From positions 113,666 to 177,665 of the forward strand of contig NZ_AFOZ01000022.1 in assembly GCF_000217915.1 (NCBI RefSeq): a DNA stretch of 64,000 nt. The letters run 5' to 3'. This stretch comes from Shewanella sp. HN-41. Lineage in GTDB: Bacteria > Pseudomonadota > Gammaproteobacteria > Enterobacterales > Shewanellaceae. The translations under genes and the position numbers were made by a program. This document shows, in pieces, positions 20,481-29,686 of this stretch. Numbering within the stretch: the first letter of the stretch is position 1; the number at the start of each line of letters is the position of its first letter. A model generated the notes under the pieces. That model was not told the DNA's origin, searched no databases, and saw nothing but the letters and a program-made list of their open reading frames with translations.

Positions 20481-22325
20481 ATGTCCGCTAACCCATCGTT
20501 TTTCAAGAGAATATGCTTATTTATCTGGAATATCCTTAACGGGACCCGCAAGCTTATCCTCAATTTAATCTTTTTTGGTATTTTAGCCATTATTGTGGTG
20601 GCCATTAGCAGTAGCGAAGATATTCAAGTCGAAGACAATTCGGCACTGGTGCTCAACCTTGCAGGGACTATTGTCGATCAAAAGCAACAGGTTGATCCTA
20701 TTGAGGCGGCCCTCAAACAAAGTAATAACGGCAGTGCCGATGGCGAAATCCTGTTAGCAGATGTGTTATATGTGATTGATAATGCAGCACAGGATAATAG
20801 GATCAGCACCATAGTGCTCGATTTAGCCGATCTAAAACGTGCCGGGATAAGCAAACTGCAATCCATAGGTGATGCGCTGGAGCGCTTTAAAGAAAGCGGC
20901 AAAAAAGTCGTGGCTATGGGTCATTACTATGAGCAAAACCAGTATTTCCTAGCCAGTTTTGCCGATACGGTTTACCTCAACCCCCAAGGCGCAGTCTCCC
21001 TTGATGGCCTAAGTCTCTATAGTTTGTATTTCAAATCGGCGCTCGAAAAACTCAAAATCAAGGCACATATTTTCCGTGTCGGCACCTTTAAATCGGCTGT
21101 CGAACCCTATATGCGTGACGATATGTCTGATGCAGCAAAGGAGGCCAGCAATGTATTACTCTCGGACATTTGGCAAAGTTATACTCAAACGGTAGCCTCG
21201 AATCGCAATATCGACGCCAATAGCCTTGCACTGAATGCACAAACCTATCTTAGTGAGCTCGATAAGGCCCAAGGGAATTCCGCCGCCATGGCGGTCAATA
21301 TGAAGTGGGTCGATTCACTCGCTACCGACGAAGAATTCCGCAAGACCATGCTTGAGAGCGTTGGAAAAGCCAAAAGCGGTGATAGCTTCAAGCAAGTCAA
21401 CTTCTATGACTATTTAGCCTTAGTGACCCCGCTACCTAACTTTGTTGAACAGGACAGCGTTGGCATTATCGTGGCGAGCGGCACTATCTTAAACGGCAGC
21501 CAACCCGCAGGACAGATTGGCGGAGACAGCACAACAGAGTTACTGCGTAAAGCCAGATTCGATAAGCATATCAAGGCACTTGTCCTACGAGTCGATAGCC
21601 CTGGCGGTAGCGCCTTTGCCTCTGAGCAAATCCGACAAGAACTGCTGGCATTAAAAGCCGCGGGTAAACCTGTCGTCGTGAGCATGGGCAGCCTTGCCGC
21701 CTCCGGTGGCTATTGGATTTCGGCCAGTGCAGATTATATCTTCGCCACGCCAACCACGCTGACGGGGTCGATTGGGATCTTCGGTATGATCACTACGTTT
21801 GAGGATTCCCTCGCAAGCCTTGGTGTGCACACCGATGGCGTATCGACATCGGAATGGGCCGGATTATCGGTTACTCGCACCCTATCACCACAAATTGAAG
21901 CCGTGATCCAGCGCCATATAGAGCGGGGGTATTTAGACTTTATCTCACTGGTGGCAAAAGAACGTAAAATGACGTTAGAACAAGTTGATACTATCGCCCA
22001 AGGTCGAGTTTGGAGTGGTAAAAAGGCGCTAGAACTCGGGCTAGTCGATGAACTCGGTGACTTAGATCAAGCGATTGCCAAGGCGGCAAAGTTGGCGGAT
22101 CTAACCCTATTCGATACCCGGATTATTGAACAGGAATTAACCCCTGAGCAGCTATTTATACAACAGATGTTTGCCTCAGTGTCGAGCCACCTACCCGCTT
22201 CACTGGGCCAGTCTTCAATACTCGAACGCATGTTGGCACAGTGGACTGGCAGTTTAAAAACCATCGTTTCATTTAACGATCCAAATCATGTCTATGTTTA
22301 TTGCGATAACTGCGCGCTCAATTGA
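20481..22325 (+). CDS. sppA: Signal peptide peptidase SppA, 67 kDa type
   Basis: This 614-residue inner-membrane serine protease degrades released signal peptides on the periplasmic side. One membrane segment is at about residues 24-43 (KLILNLIFFGILAIIVV). The tandem S49 repeats provide a split Ser-Lys dyad: Lys204 in RVGTFKSAVEPY and Ser408 in MGSLAASGGYWIS, equivalent to E. coli Lys209 and Ser409. The ribosome-binding site AAAGGAG is nine bases before the ATG. It is followed by a terminator, then ansA; the same gene order (sppA-ansA) is found in E. coli. Confidence 0.96.
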   Translation: MSANPSFFKRICLFIWNILNGTRKLILNLIFFGILAIIVVAISSSEDIQVEDNSALVLNLAGTIVDQKQQVDPIEAALKQSNNGSADGEILLADVLYVIDNAAQDNRISTIVLDLADLKRAGISKLQSIGDALERFKESGKKVVAMGHYYEQNQYFLASFADTVYLNPQGAVSLDGLSLYSLYFKSALEKLKIKAHIFRVGTFKSAVEPYMRDDMSDAAKEASNVLLSDIWQSYTQTVASNRNIDANSLALNAQTYLSELDKAQGNSAAMAVNMKWVDSLATDEEFRKTMLESVGKAKSGDSFKQVNFYDYLALVTPLPNFVEQDSVGIIVASGTILNGSQPAGQIGGDSTTELLRKARFDKHIKALVLRVDSPGGSAFASEQIRQELLALKAAGKPVVVSMGSLAASGGYWISASADYIFATPTTLTGSIGIFGMITTFEDSLASLGVHTDGVSTSEWAGLSVTRTLSPQIEAVIQRHIERGYLDFISLVAKERKMTLEQVDTIAQGRVWSGKKALELGLVDELGDLDQAIAKAAKLADLTLFDTRIIEQELTPEQLFIQQMFASVSSHLPASLGQSSILERMLAQWTGSLKTIVSFNDPNHVYVYCDNCALN

Positions 22326-22364
22326 TCCCGTTGTTTGAGCCAAAAGACAGTAAACCACTGTGAT

Positions 22365-22390
22365 AAAAGCCCGAACCTTCGGGCTTTTTT
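22365..22390 (+). terminator. Terminator of sppA
   Basis: AAAAGCCCGAA-CC-TTCGGGCTTTT (22365-22388) is a perfect stem with a T run. It separates sppA from ansA, whose own ATG lies 62 bp further on. Confidence 0.9.
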
Positions 22391-22451
22391 ATTGGGTTTA
22401 TGCCTGTTAAATCGTATAATTAACCCACTTGAAGCTAAGATAACGATAAGA

Positions 22452-23465
22452 ATGACTAAACGCTCCATTTACGTCGCCTATACTGGCGGCACTATCGGGA
22501 TGCAAAAAACCGATAACGGCTTTGTTCCCGTCGCAGGATTCCTGACTCAGTGTGTGCAATCCATGCCTGAGTTTTACCATGATGAAATGCCCTCATTCGT
22601 GATCCACGAGTACTGTCCGCTAATCGACTCATCGAATATGGCGCCAACAGACTGGCAGATGATTGCCGATGATATTAAAGCCAATTATCAAGACTACGAT
22701 GGCTTTGTGATCCTCCACGGCACAGATACCATGGCATACACGGCGTCTGCATTATCCTTTATGCTGCAGGGGTTATCTAAACCTGTGATAGTCACTGGTT
22801 CGCAAATTCCCCTCGCCCAGTTGCGCTCGGATGGGCAAACCAATCTGTTAAACTCCCTGTATATCGCCGCCAATTATCCGGTGGCAGAAGTGTGCTTATT
22901 CTTTAATAATAAATTGTTCCGCGGGAATCGTTCGACTAAAGCCCACGCCGATGGGTTCGATGCCTTTGCCTCACCTAATTTTCCGCTGCTGCTCGAAGCA
23001 GGCATTAAAATTAATCTACGTGCAGGTAAAATTGCCGTCCCCAGTGATAAACCCTTAGAGGTCGCCAATATCAGTCCACAACCTGTAGGGGTGGTGACGC
23101 TATATCCAGGGATCTCAACTCAGATTTTCGAAAACATCCTTCAACAACCCGTTAAGGCACTCATATTACTGACCTTTGGTGTGGGTAATGCACCTCAAGA
23201 TGCCGCGTTACTAAAAACCCTTAAACAAGCGGATGAGCGCGGCATAGTATTAGTGAATCTCACCCAGTGTTTCCAAGGTAAAGTCAATATGGGCGGCTAT
23301 GCAACGGGTAATGCACTGGCCAAAGCGGGTGTGATTAGTGGTGCCGATATGACCATAGAAGCAGCTTTGGCTAAGTTGCATTATTTACTCTCTAAAAATC
23401 TACAACCGAATGAAATCAAGGCCGCTATGTTGCAAAATTTAGTGGGAGAGCTGAGCCCTGATTAA
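22452..23465 (+). CDS. ansA: Type I (cytoplasmic) L-asparaginase
   Basis: This 337-residue enzyme hydrolyses asparagine to aspartate and ammonia. Both catalytic threonine motifs are present: AYTGGTIGM near the N-terminus and LHGTDTMAYTASALSFM at about residue 90. No signal peptide is seen from the ATG at 22452, as expected for the cytoplasmic low-affinity type. An upstream extension in frame runs through the sppA terminator and is rejected. The next genes downstream (yeaC and others) face the opposite way. Confidence 0.95.
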   Translation: MTKRSIYVAYTGGTIGMQKTDNGFVPVAGFLTQCVQSMPEFYHDEMPSFVIHEYCPLIDSSNMAPTDWQMIADDIKANYQDYDGFVILHGTDTMAYTASALSFMLQGLSKPVIVTGSQIPLAQLRSDGQTNLLNSLYIAANYPVAEVCLFFNNKLFRGNRSTKAHADGFDAFASPNFPLLLEAGIKINLRAGKIAVPSDKPLEVANISPQPVGVVTLYPGISTQIFENILQQPVKALILLTFGVGNAPQDAALLKTLKQADERGIVLVNLTQCFQGKVNMGGYATGNALAKAGVISGADMTIEAALAKLHYLLSKNLQPNEIKAAMLQNLVGELSPD

Positions 23466-23502
23466 GGGCGATAGCTTAATTTAACGCATGTATTCCAAAG
23501 CA

Positions 23503-23528
23503 AAAAAGCCCATTTATATGGGCTTTTT
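23503..23528. terminator. Bidirectional terminator between ansA and yeaC
   Basis: AAAAAGCCCAT (23503-23513) pairs with ATGGGCTTTTT (23518-23528). A and T runs on both sides let it serve ansA on the plus strand and yeaC on the minus strand. Confidence 0.88.
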
Positions 23529-23548
23529 AAACATTGCGTCAGTTCGTT

Positions 23549-23830
23549 TTACAGTTCTTCCGCTTTAAACTCGGCTATCGATTCGCCGCGAAATTGCTTT
23601 TTCAATTCCGCTTTTGATAGCTCATTGATTTTCCCACCCGCGGCAATGGTGAAATGCTCGGTCTGATTGAGCTTTCGCGCTTGATACATCATCACCACTT
23701 GCAGCGTTGATTCACGCTGGGCCTCACTCAATACACTGCCATCTTCCCACTTGCCTAACTCGGCGGCACTGCGCAGCCTTTCGTAGACTTCGAGGGGCAT
23801 TTGGTCGATTACTTGATTAATGTCTGTCAT
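23549..23830 (-). CDS. yeaC: YeaC-family protein (DUF1315)
   Basis: This small soluble protein of 93 residues matches the DUF1315 family (MPLEVYERLRSAAELGKWEDG, LTEAQ-like segment LSEAQRESTLQVVMMYQARK). The family is found across gammaproteobacteria; its function is unknown. In E. coli yeaC also lies near ansA and sppA, so the neighbourhood is conserved. Its start overlaps the upstream gene by four bases (ATGA), so the two are translationally coupled. Confidence 0.85.
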   Translation of the reverse strand: MTDINQVIDQMPLEVYERLRSAAELGKWEDGSVLSEAQRESTLQVVMMYQARKLNQTEHFTIAAGGKINELSKAELKKQFRGESIAEFKAEEL

Positions 23831-24144
23831 ACACTTTTCCGCTTATGCAATACGATTCTTACGCGCGTGATAAGATAACCCACAAAGCCGAACACAAAAC
23901 ACACTCCAGCGATATTCGCCCGCAGGCCTTCGGCGGGCTCACCGCCCCAAAACCAAATCACCACCCCAGCGATAAATAACGTCATAGCAACAAAGCTTTG
24001 ATTCATTAAACTGCTGGATTTTTGTATATGGCTAATACGCGCTAAAGACCCATTATCCCCGTCGGTTTTTGCCTGACAGTGGGGACAGGATGATGCCTTA
24101 CTCGACATACGTTTGCGACACACTGGACATTCAATTAATGCCAT
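23827..24144 (-). CDS. Zinc-ribbon membrane protein, unknown function
   Basis: The product is 105 residues. The N-terminal zinc ribbon (ECPVCRKRMSSKASSCPHCQ) has two CxxC pairs. Two hydrophobic segments follow, near residues 50-67 and 76-92, ending in a basic tail. It probably faces the cytoplasm with its ribbon. It sits between an M14 carboxypeptidase gene (11 bp upstream) and yeaC (overlapping), in an apparent three-gene operon. No specific function can be given. Confidence 0.8.
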   Translation of the reverse strand: MALIECPVCRKRMSSKASSCPHCQAKTDGDNGSLARISHIQKSSSLMNQSFVAMTLFIAGVVIWFWGGEPAEGLRANIAGVCFVFGFVGYLITRVRIVLHKRKSV

Positions 24145-24155
24145 ATCCGCCTCAC

Positions 24156-25283
24156 CTATCTCAGCTTATCAACAACCGCCAGCATGGCGATTAACGAGGC
24201 TTCGCCTAAATAGCTACTGCGCTCAGGTGACCAGCCCACGAAGGGATCCTGTAGGTTGTTATTATCTTTAAACGGCATTTCCAGCGTATTAGATAAACAA
24301 TCGAAGGTTTGTGCAACCCAATTTGACGCTACCGTCAGATTTGCTTGGCCGGGCTCATCTTTGGCATAACCAAATTCTGTTTGAAAATCGGCGCTGGCTA
24401 GGGTGAGTGCTTGGCTAAAATTCGCTTGTAGCTGTGCCAATCTGTCGTTATAGGCAGGCACACCTTCACACCCGGCGAGAAACACATAGGGTAAACCTTC
24501 ATCCCCGTGCACATCGTAAAATAAATCCACGCCCGTTTGCTGCATCTTATTGACGACATGGTAAACTTCGGGGCTTTTTTCTAAGCTTGGGCTTTGCCAT
24601 TCACGGTTAAGGTTAATGCCAATGGCATTGGTCCGTAGATGGCCTCTGACACTGCCATCGGGATTCATGTTAGCGACAATATAAAAGTTAGCTTTATCGA
24701 GCAGAGCCTTAGCCGTTGGGCAATCATTATCGAGCAAGCGATTCACTAGCCCTTCGACTAACCACTCGGCCATGGTCTCACCGGGGTGTTGTCTAGCGGT
24801 GATCCAGATATTACGTTTATCCGGATTACCATCGCCAACTTTCATCAGAGTGATATCGCGGCCATCTAATGTCAGACCTAGGTGTTCTAAAGTCACATCA
24901 GGGTGTAACTGGGCACTGCTGAGCAAGTCCAAGTGACGCTCATAGCTATAGGGTGCGAAGTAAGCGATTTGGATGGCATCACACTCTAACTCAAGCTGAA
25001 TACTTAATGTGCCATCTTGGTATTGTGTCGGTACGCGAAACCAATGCTGGCGGTCGTAACTCGCAACTGCTTGATAGTCCTGCCACCCTTTGGGGTAAGA
25101 TGCAGTGCCTGCGTTAATGATATTTAAGGTGTATTGATTACCCACTTCACCTTCAAATCGAAAATTAAACCATTGATAAAACTCACCGCCCGCATCTGGA
25201 CGAATGGCAAGTTGGATATCATCTTTATTATCAAGGTTGACGACTTGGATATTTCCGCCATCAAAATTGGCACTGATCCGCAT
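24156..25283 (-). CDS. M14 family carboxypeptidase (cytosolic carboxypeptidase-like)
   Basis: This 375-residue zinc peptidase has an N-terminal beta-sandwich (residues 1-115) typical of the AGBL/CCP-like subfamily and a C-terminal catalytic domain. Zinc ligands are His166 and Glu169 (ARQHPGETMAEW) and His259 (DVHGDEG). The general base Glu is in SNTLEMPFKD. The substrate arginine region is NPDGSVRGHLRTNAIGINLNREW. No signal peptide. The start at 25283 has AGGA upstream; an in-frame TTG or ATG further up adds unmatched residues. Its substrate is unknown in bacteria; eukaryotic relatives trim polyglutamate tails. Confidence 0.9.
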   Translation of the reverse strand: MRISANFDGGNIQVVNLDNKDDIQLAIRPDAGGEFYQWFNFRFEGEVGNQYTLNIINAGTASYPKGWQDYQAVASYDRQHWFRVPTQYQDGTLSIQLELECDAIQIAYFAPYSYERHLDLLSSAQLHPDVTLEHLGLTLDGRDITLMKVGDGNPDKRNIWITARQHPGETMAEWLVEGLVNRLLDNDCPTAKALLDKANFYIVANMNPDGSVRGHLRTNAIGINLNREWQSPSLEKSPEVYHVVNKMQQTGVDLFYDVHGDEGLPYVFLAGCEGVPAYNDRLAQLQANFSQALTLASADFQTEFGYAKDEPGQANLTVASNWVAQTFDCLSNTLEMPFKDNNNLQDPFVGWSPERSSYLGEASLIAMLAVVDKLR

Positions 25284-25464
25284 AATGATTCCTAATAGGT
25301 TATTCAAGTAAGGGCACGAGATGGCACTGAGCACATCTTATTTTATGGCCGATAGAATAAACCAAAAGCGCATCAGGGGAAAACGAAAGCCATAAAATTC
25401 GGCAAAGGCTAAATCAGTCGACCTTTTATTGAGCAACCAAGGCACATCTGCCAAGTCATATCCC

Positions 25465-26142
25465 TCACACCGTAAAACTGTACCCCTGCCCGCGCACGGT
25501 ATTAATTAAATTACGCGGTAAACTTGTATTGGCTAATTTGCGTCTTGTGTTGCTAATATGCATATCTAAGTTACGATCAAAGCGACCCAGATCTTTTTGC
25601 AATACAGAACGTTGTAGCTCCTGCTTAGTGATCACTTGCCCCTTTCGCTCGAATAAATATTTAAACACTCTATACTCTGTTTGAGTTAAATCCACCGTGC
25701 GGTGACCGATAGTGATCCTGTAACTAGACTCATCAAAACTCACCGCACTCGCCGCTGTCGGCTCAAGGTGTGACGCCTTTGAATGAGCGGATATTCGGCG
25801 TTCGAGCGCATGTAATCGAACAATAAGCTCTTTAATACTAAAGGGTTTGCAGAGATAGTCATCGGCACCTAATTCATAACTTCTAATGCGGTCATCCTCA
25901 TTATCACGCGCCGAGATCATGATGACAGGGGTTGAACATTCCCTAGCCTTTAACAGATCAAAGCCATTCATCTGTGGCATAACTAAGTCGAGCATGATGA
26001 TGTCGGGATTAAAGGCACGAATGCCCGAAAGCCCCTCAAGGCCGTTAACGGCGCATTCCACGATATGACCTTGCGCCATCAGAGCATCCGTTAGCCAAGT
26101 TCTGAATAAGGGATCATCATCGATCAGCAATATTTTACTCAT
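25465..26142 (-). CDS. OmpR/PhoB-family response regulator, no adjacent kinase
   Basis: The product is 225 residues. The receiver domain (1-115) has the acidic pocket (IDDD), phosphoacceptor Asp52 (MLDLVMP), and Lys99 (YLCKPFS). The C-terminal winged helix (125-225) has TEYRVFKYLFERKGQVITKQEL and the RGQGYSF ending. No histidine kinase is near: the flanking genes are an M14 peptidase and a TonB receptor. Its partner must therefore be elsewhere. The 180-bp gap downstream of it holds no gene. Confidence 0.92.
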   Translation of the reverse strand: MSKILLIDDDPLFRTWLTDALMAQGHIVECAVNGLEGLSGIRAFNPDIIMLDLVMPQMNGFDLLKARECSTPVIMISARDNEDDRIRSYELGADDYLCKPFSIKELIVRLHALERRISAHSKASHLEPTAASAVSFDESSYRITIGHRTVDLTQTEYRVFKYLFERKGQVITKQELQRSVLQKDLGRFDRNLDMHISNTRRKLANTSLPRNLINTVRGQGYSFTV

Positions 26143-26298
26143 TCCTATTACCTAAACGAGAATCGATATCATTTATATTAACACGACTATAATGATGACT
26201 CTAGCCCTAATACAAGAGTAAAAATAAGTTTCCGCTAAATTGTGATCTTAGTTACAGCTCAAGTGACAAAATAGGAACTCAGTCCCTTTTTGTCCCAT

Positions 26299-26324
26299 AA
26301 AAAAAGCGCCCGAGGGCGCTTTTT
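26299..26324 (-). terminator. Terminator of the TonB receptor gene
   Basis: AAAAAGCGCC-CGAG-GGCGCTTTTT (26301-26324) is a perfect stem with a four-base loop. Reading leftward, T residues follow. It lies 27 bp past the receptor stop. Confidence 0.9.
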
Positions 26325-26350
26325 ATCAAGTTAAGTCGATTGACCGAAAC

Positions 26351-28867
26351 TTAAAACTTAACAGTTACACCACCGTAGATGGTGCGACCAATGGTGTCAT
26401 AAACTTCTGGAACCGTACCGCCATCACTACCGTTAGATACAGTAAGTGGTTTTTCATCAGTAAAGTTCTTAACACCTAAGCTAACACTGGCCATGTCGTT
26501 GATGTGGTAAGTACCAGAAACGTTGTGGTAAATAATATCACCAACATTATTACCTTCAGCCAGATCACGCATGTCGCCGATGTAACGGTTAAAGTACATT
26601 ACGCTCCAGTCGTCTTGACCTGCAGAGATACTGAAGTTGTTACGAACGCGGGCATAGGCACCGAAGTTACCATCGATAGTACCTGTGTAATCTTCACCAT
26701 CTTGCTCGAAGTTCACCAGATACGTTGTATCGTTATTCACTTTCCAATCTAAACCAATTAGCTCGAAGCTATAGGCTAAGTTGAAATCGATACCACTTGT
26801 GTCCTGTGTACCTACGTTGGTTAACGCGTTAGTCAAGTTTTCTAAATCACCACCAGCACCGATGTTGAAAGTCTCACAAGCTGTTGCATCACCAGCATAA
26901 CAAGCATCTAAACCAGCTTGCGTGTCCATACGCGCAATCGCGTTGTCCACTTTAAAGCGCCAGTAGTCTAATGTCACTGACATACCGTCAACATAGCTTG
27001 GTGAGTATACTAAACCAGCAGTGTATGACTCTGACTCTTCAGGTTTTAAGTCTGGATCTGATGTACGATTCACGAGGATCTGTGGATCTTGAGCATTGCC
27101 CCATGGATCGTCTAAATAATCGTATGAACCTGAGTTACCACCGTAGAGTTCACTTACGCTAGGCGCACGGAAACCTGTTGCCGCTACAGTACGAAGCATC
27201 AAGTCATCGGTTGCTGCATAAGTTAAACCGATTTTCCAAGTGGTTGCTTTGCCAAACGTTGAGTAATCGTCTAGGCGCAGCGCGAATTCACCGGTTAATT
27301 TTTCAGTAAAAGGTACGCTCACTTCTTGGAAAATAGAGATAACATTATAGTTACCATCTGTAGGATCTTGCTGAGCTGATGTGCTCTCGCCTGCAATAAC
27401 CACTTCGTCCGGCGTGTAGAAACCGCTTTCACGGCGATATTCGGCACCAATTGCAAAACCGACAGCACCCGCGCTCAGATCAAATAGCTCACCATTTAAA
27501 CCAGCAGACAATGTTTGCTGCTCGTTACCGCCTTTAGCATCTTCGGTGTAGCTTATGTCATTGATCATTTGCTGCGTTAATGGATCACCACTAAACCAAG
27601 CATCTGGGTTTGCATAGATAGAAGTCGTCATATCTGAAGCGTTGATAGAGTTTTCTACCGCAGTCTTCGCTTGGTTTTTACCATAGGTGTAAGTCACATC
27701 CCAGTTCATACCAGTATGGACATCTAAAGTGCCCGCTAAGCCACCAGATAAACGCCAAGTGTCAGTGTCCTGAGTATAAATACGAGGACCTACATCGTTA
27801 GTACGACGACGGTAGTTAACTAGACCTTTTTCATCCGCTGCAATGCCACCCGCAATCATAGCACTGTCTAATGTTACACAAGGAGCCCCAGCAGGAACAC
27901 CAGCAGCACCACATACATTTAGCATAATATCAGCAGGTTGCGCAGCCATCTGCTGATTTGAACGGCGGTTGGTATAAATAGCGTCAGCAGTTAATACCAC
28001 ATCATTGCCTAACTCTTGAGTCATATTCGCGAATAAACTACGACGTTCACTCGGCGTTTGATAATAACTGTCTTGGGTAAAGTCATAACCGTATGAACGA
28101 GGTACCCAGTTACCGTTAGCATCTTGAACTTTACCGCCTAAGGTGCCTTCAGGAATAAATGAGCTTGAACCAGGTTCAGTCCAGCTACGATCACCTTGGA
28201 TCACACTACGACGGTCTGAGTAAGCTGCACCAAAGGTGTAGTTACCACCATCGGTGTTGAAACCATATAATGCACTGACATCACCATTTTGGCCGTCACC
28301 TTTGTCGGTGCCGCTGCCGTTCATATCGAACTGGAAGCCTTCAAAGTCTTTCTTAGTGATGATGTTCACTACACCGGCGATCGCATCAGAACCGTAAACC
28401 GCAGAAGCACCGTCTTTCAGGATTTCAACGCGAGCGATCATAGCAACAGGGATAGAGTTTAAATCCACTGAACTGTCGGCACCTGAACCGGAGTTCACCA
28501 TGCGACGACCGTTTAATAGTACGAGAGTACGTTGTGAGCCCATACCGCGTAAGTCAACCTGAGCAACACCGTCTGCGCCGTTGTTAGTGGTTGAACCAAT
28601 CGCAGCACCTGCCATTGAGGTTTGAACTTGTAGCATTTGGTCTACAGAGGTGAAGCCTTCGGCTTTAATCGCTGCAGCATCAATCACGGTAACAGGAGAA
28701 GCTGTTTCCATATCTTGACGTTGAATACGTGAACCCGTGACTTCAATACGCTCAACTTTTGCAGTCTCTTCTGCTGCAAATGCGCTTGACGCTACAAAGG
28801 TACCAGCGGCAATTGAGCTAACGACAGCTAAATTAATAGCCGACGCAACTTTGGTTCTTTTGATCAT
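26351..28867 (-). CDS. TonB-dependent outer-membrane receptor
   Basis: This 838-residue outer-membrane transporter takes up a ligand using TonB energy. A signal peptide occupies residues 1-31 (ending SSAFA). A TonB-box-like VERIEVTGSR follows, then the plug domain at about 50-165 (TLVLLNGRRMV, ILKDGASAVYGSDAIAGVVNIITKKDF). The rest is the 22-strand barrel, ending in the aromatic sorting signal YGGVTVKF. A large extracellular cysteine pair is possible in LNVCGAAGVPAGAPCV. The substrate cannot be read. The upstream region has a long leader and a CRP site. Confidence 0.93.
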   Translation of the reverse strand: MIKRTKVASAINLAVVSSIAAGTFVASSAFAAEETAKVERIEVTGSRIQRQDMETASPVTVIDAAAIKAEGFTSVDQMLQVQTSMAGAAIGSTTNNGADGVAQVDLRGMGSQRTLVLLNGRRMVNSGSGADSSVDLNSIPVAMIARVEILKDGASAVYGSDAIAGVVNIITKKDFEGFQFDMNGSGTDKGDGQNGDVSALYGFNTDGGNYTFGAAYSDRRSVIQGDRSWTEPGSSSFIPEGTLGGKVQDANGNWVPRSYGYDFTQDSYYQTPSERRSLFANMTQELGNDVVLTADAIYTNRRSNQQMAAQPADIMLNVCGAAGVPAGAPCVTLDSAMIAGGIAADEKGLVNYRRRTNDVGPRIYTQDTDTWRLSGGLAGTLDVHTGMNWDVTYTYGKNQAKTAVENSINASDMTTSIYANPDAWFSGDPLTQQMINDISYTEDAKGGNEQQTLSAGLNGELFDLSAGAVGFAIGAEYRRESGFYTPDEVVIAGESTSAQQDPTDGNYNVISIFQEVSVPFTEKLTGEFALRLDDYSTFGKATTWKIGLTYAATDDLMLRTVAATGFRAPSVSELYGGNSGSYDYLDDPWGNAQDPQILVNRTSDPDLKPEESESYTAGLVYSPSYVDGMSVTLDYWRFKVDNAIARMDTQAGLDACYAGDATACETFNIGAGGDLENLTNALTNVGTQDTSGIDFNLAYSFELIGLDWKVNNDTTYLVNFEQDGEDYTGTIDGNFGAYARVRNNFSISAGQDDWSVMYFNRYIGDMRDLAEGNNVGDIIYHNVSGTYHINDMASVSLGVKNFTDEKPLTVSNGSDGGTVPEVYDTIGRTIYGGVTVKF

Positions 28868-29640
28868 GAATGAATGCTCCCTAGATCTTACTATTATTTT
28901 TATGCTTACAGCTTGTACAACAATTTGCTGTACGACTGTTGCGCTTGATACTGAGGATTCACTTTAATTCCGTCAACGCTCAATTTTTTAACCTAAATAT
29001 TTTTATTGTTACAATGAATAACGCCTATTGTTAATTTGGTGTTTCAACAAAAGTCTAAACACCAATAATAAATCCTTTATAGATTCTTAAACTGTCAAAA
29101 AACCACAATACTAGTGATTAAATCTGTTAATAACATAACATTCCATAAACATATAAAGACTTCAAAAATGTGACATCGATCACACTTTTAAGGTTTAAAG
29201 GTATAGAGTCCACAACACATAATCTCGATTATTTATTAGGTGTTTATGCATATAAAAATATCCACACTCAGAGAAAGCCATACACACAAAGGAAAAAGCC
29301 TGTGGAAAATGATACAAAATGAATAATTTGTAATTTTTATGCACCCTAAAAGTGCGACAAACAAGTCATTAACAATTAAGATTCAAATTAAACAGCATGC
29401 AAGCTCTAAAAATCACAGATTAAAATGGTTGAATTTCAATCTAATTATGGAGGGGAAATAGACACAAATAAATCAACAGCACATTCATCTCAAAATATTT
29501 GCCTACAATATTAAATTTATTTCATCATTCACCGTCATTCATTAATAAATGTTAATCAATATTTATTGCTGAGTTGGAATATTAAACAGTATTTCAATAA
29601 ACAAGTTTTCTATTCGCAAAAGCACCATCAAATTTAAGAT
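28868..29640. other. Long AT-rich intergenic region upstream of the TonB receptor
   Basis: About 770 bp with no plausible coding sequence and visibly lower GC than the flanking genes. It contains a perfect CRP-type site at 29169-29184. The other contents are poly-A/T tracts. No inverted repeat long enough for an IS end and no Fur-type box was found. It may be a long regulated leader of the receptor mRNA. Confidence 0.6.
29169..29184. promoter_or_regulatory. CRP-binding site
   Basis: TGTGACATCGATCACA is a perfect match to the CRP half-sites TGTGA-N6-TCACA, and the flanks AAA and CTTT also fit the extended consensus. In Shewanella CRP controls much anaerobic respiration. The site is about 300 bp upstream of the receptor start. 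Confidence 0.75.
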
Positions 29641-29668
29641 AAAAAAATGGCGACCGAGGCCGCCATTT
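29641..29668 (-). terminator. Terminator of ruvB
   Basis: AAATGGCG (29645-29652) pairs with CGCCATTT (29661-29668). Reading leftward, seven T residues follow. It lies 18 bp after the ruvB stop. Confidence 0.88.
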
Positions 29669-29686
29669 CTAAACAATACATTATCA

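Noticed and set aside
22335..22451. Upstream extension of ansA
   Set aside because: It would be translated through the sppA terminator and has no match to asparaginase; the ATG at 22452 fits the family length.
29258..29266. DnaA-box-like ATATCCACA
   Set aside because: A single site in an AT-rich stretch, with no second box or related gene; expected by chance.
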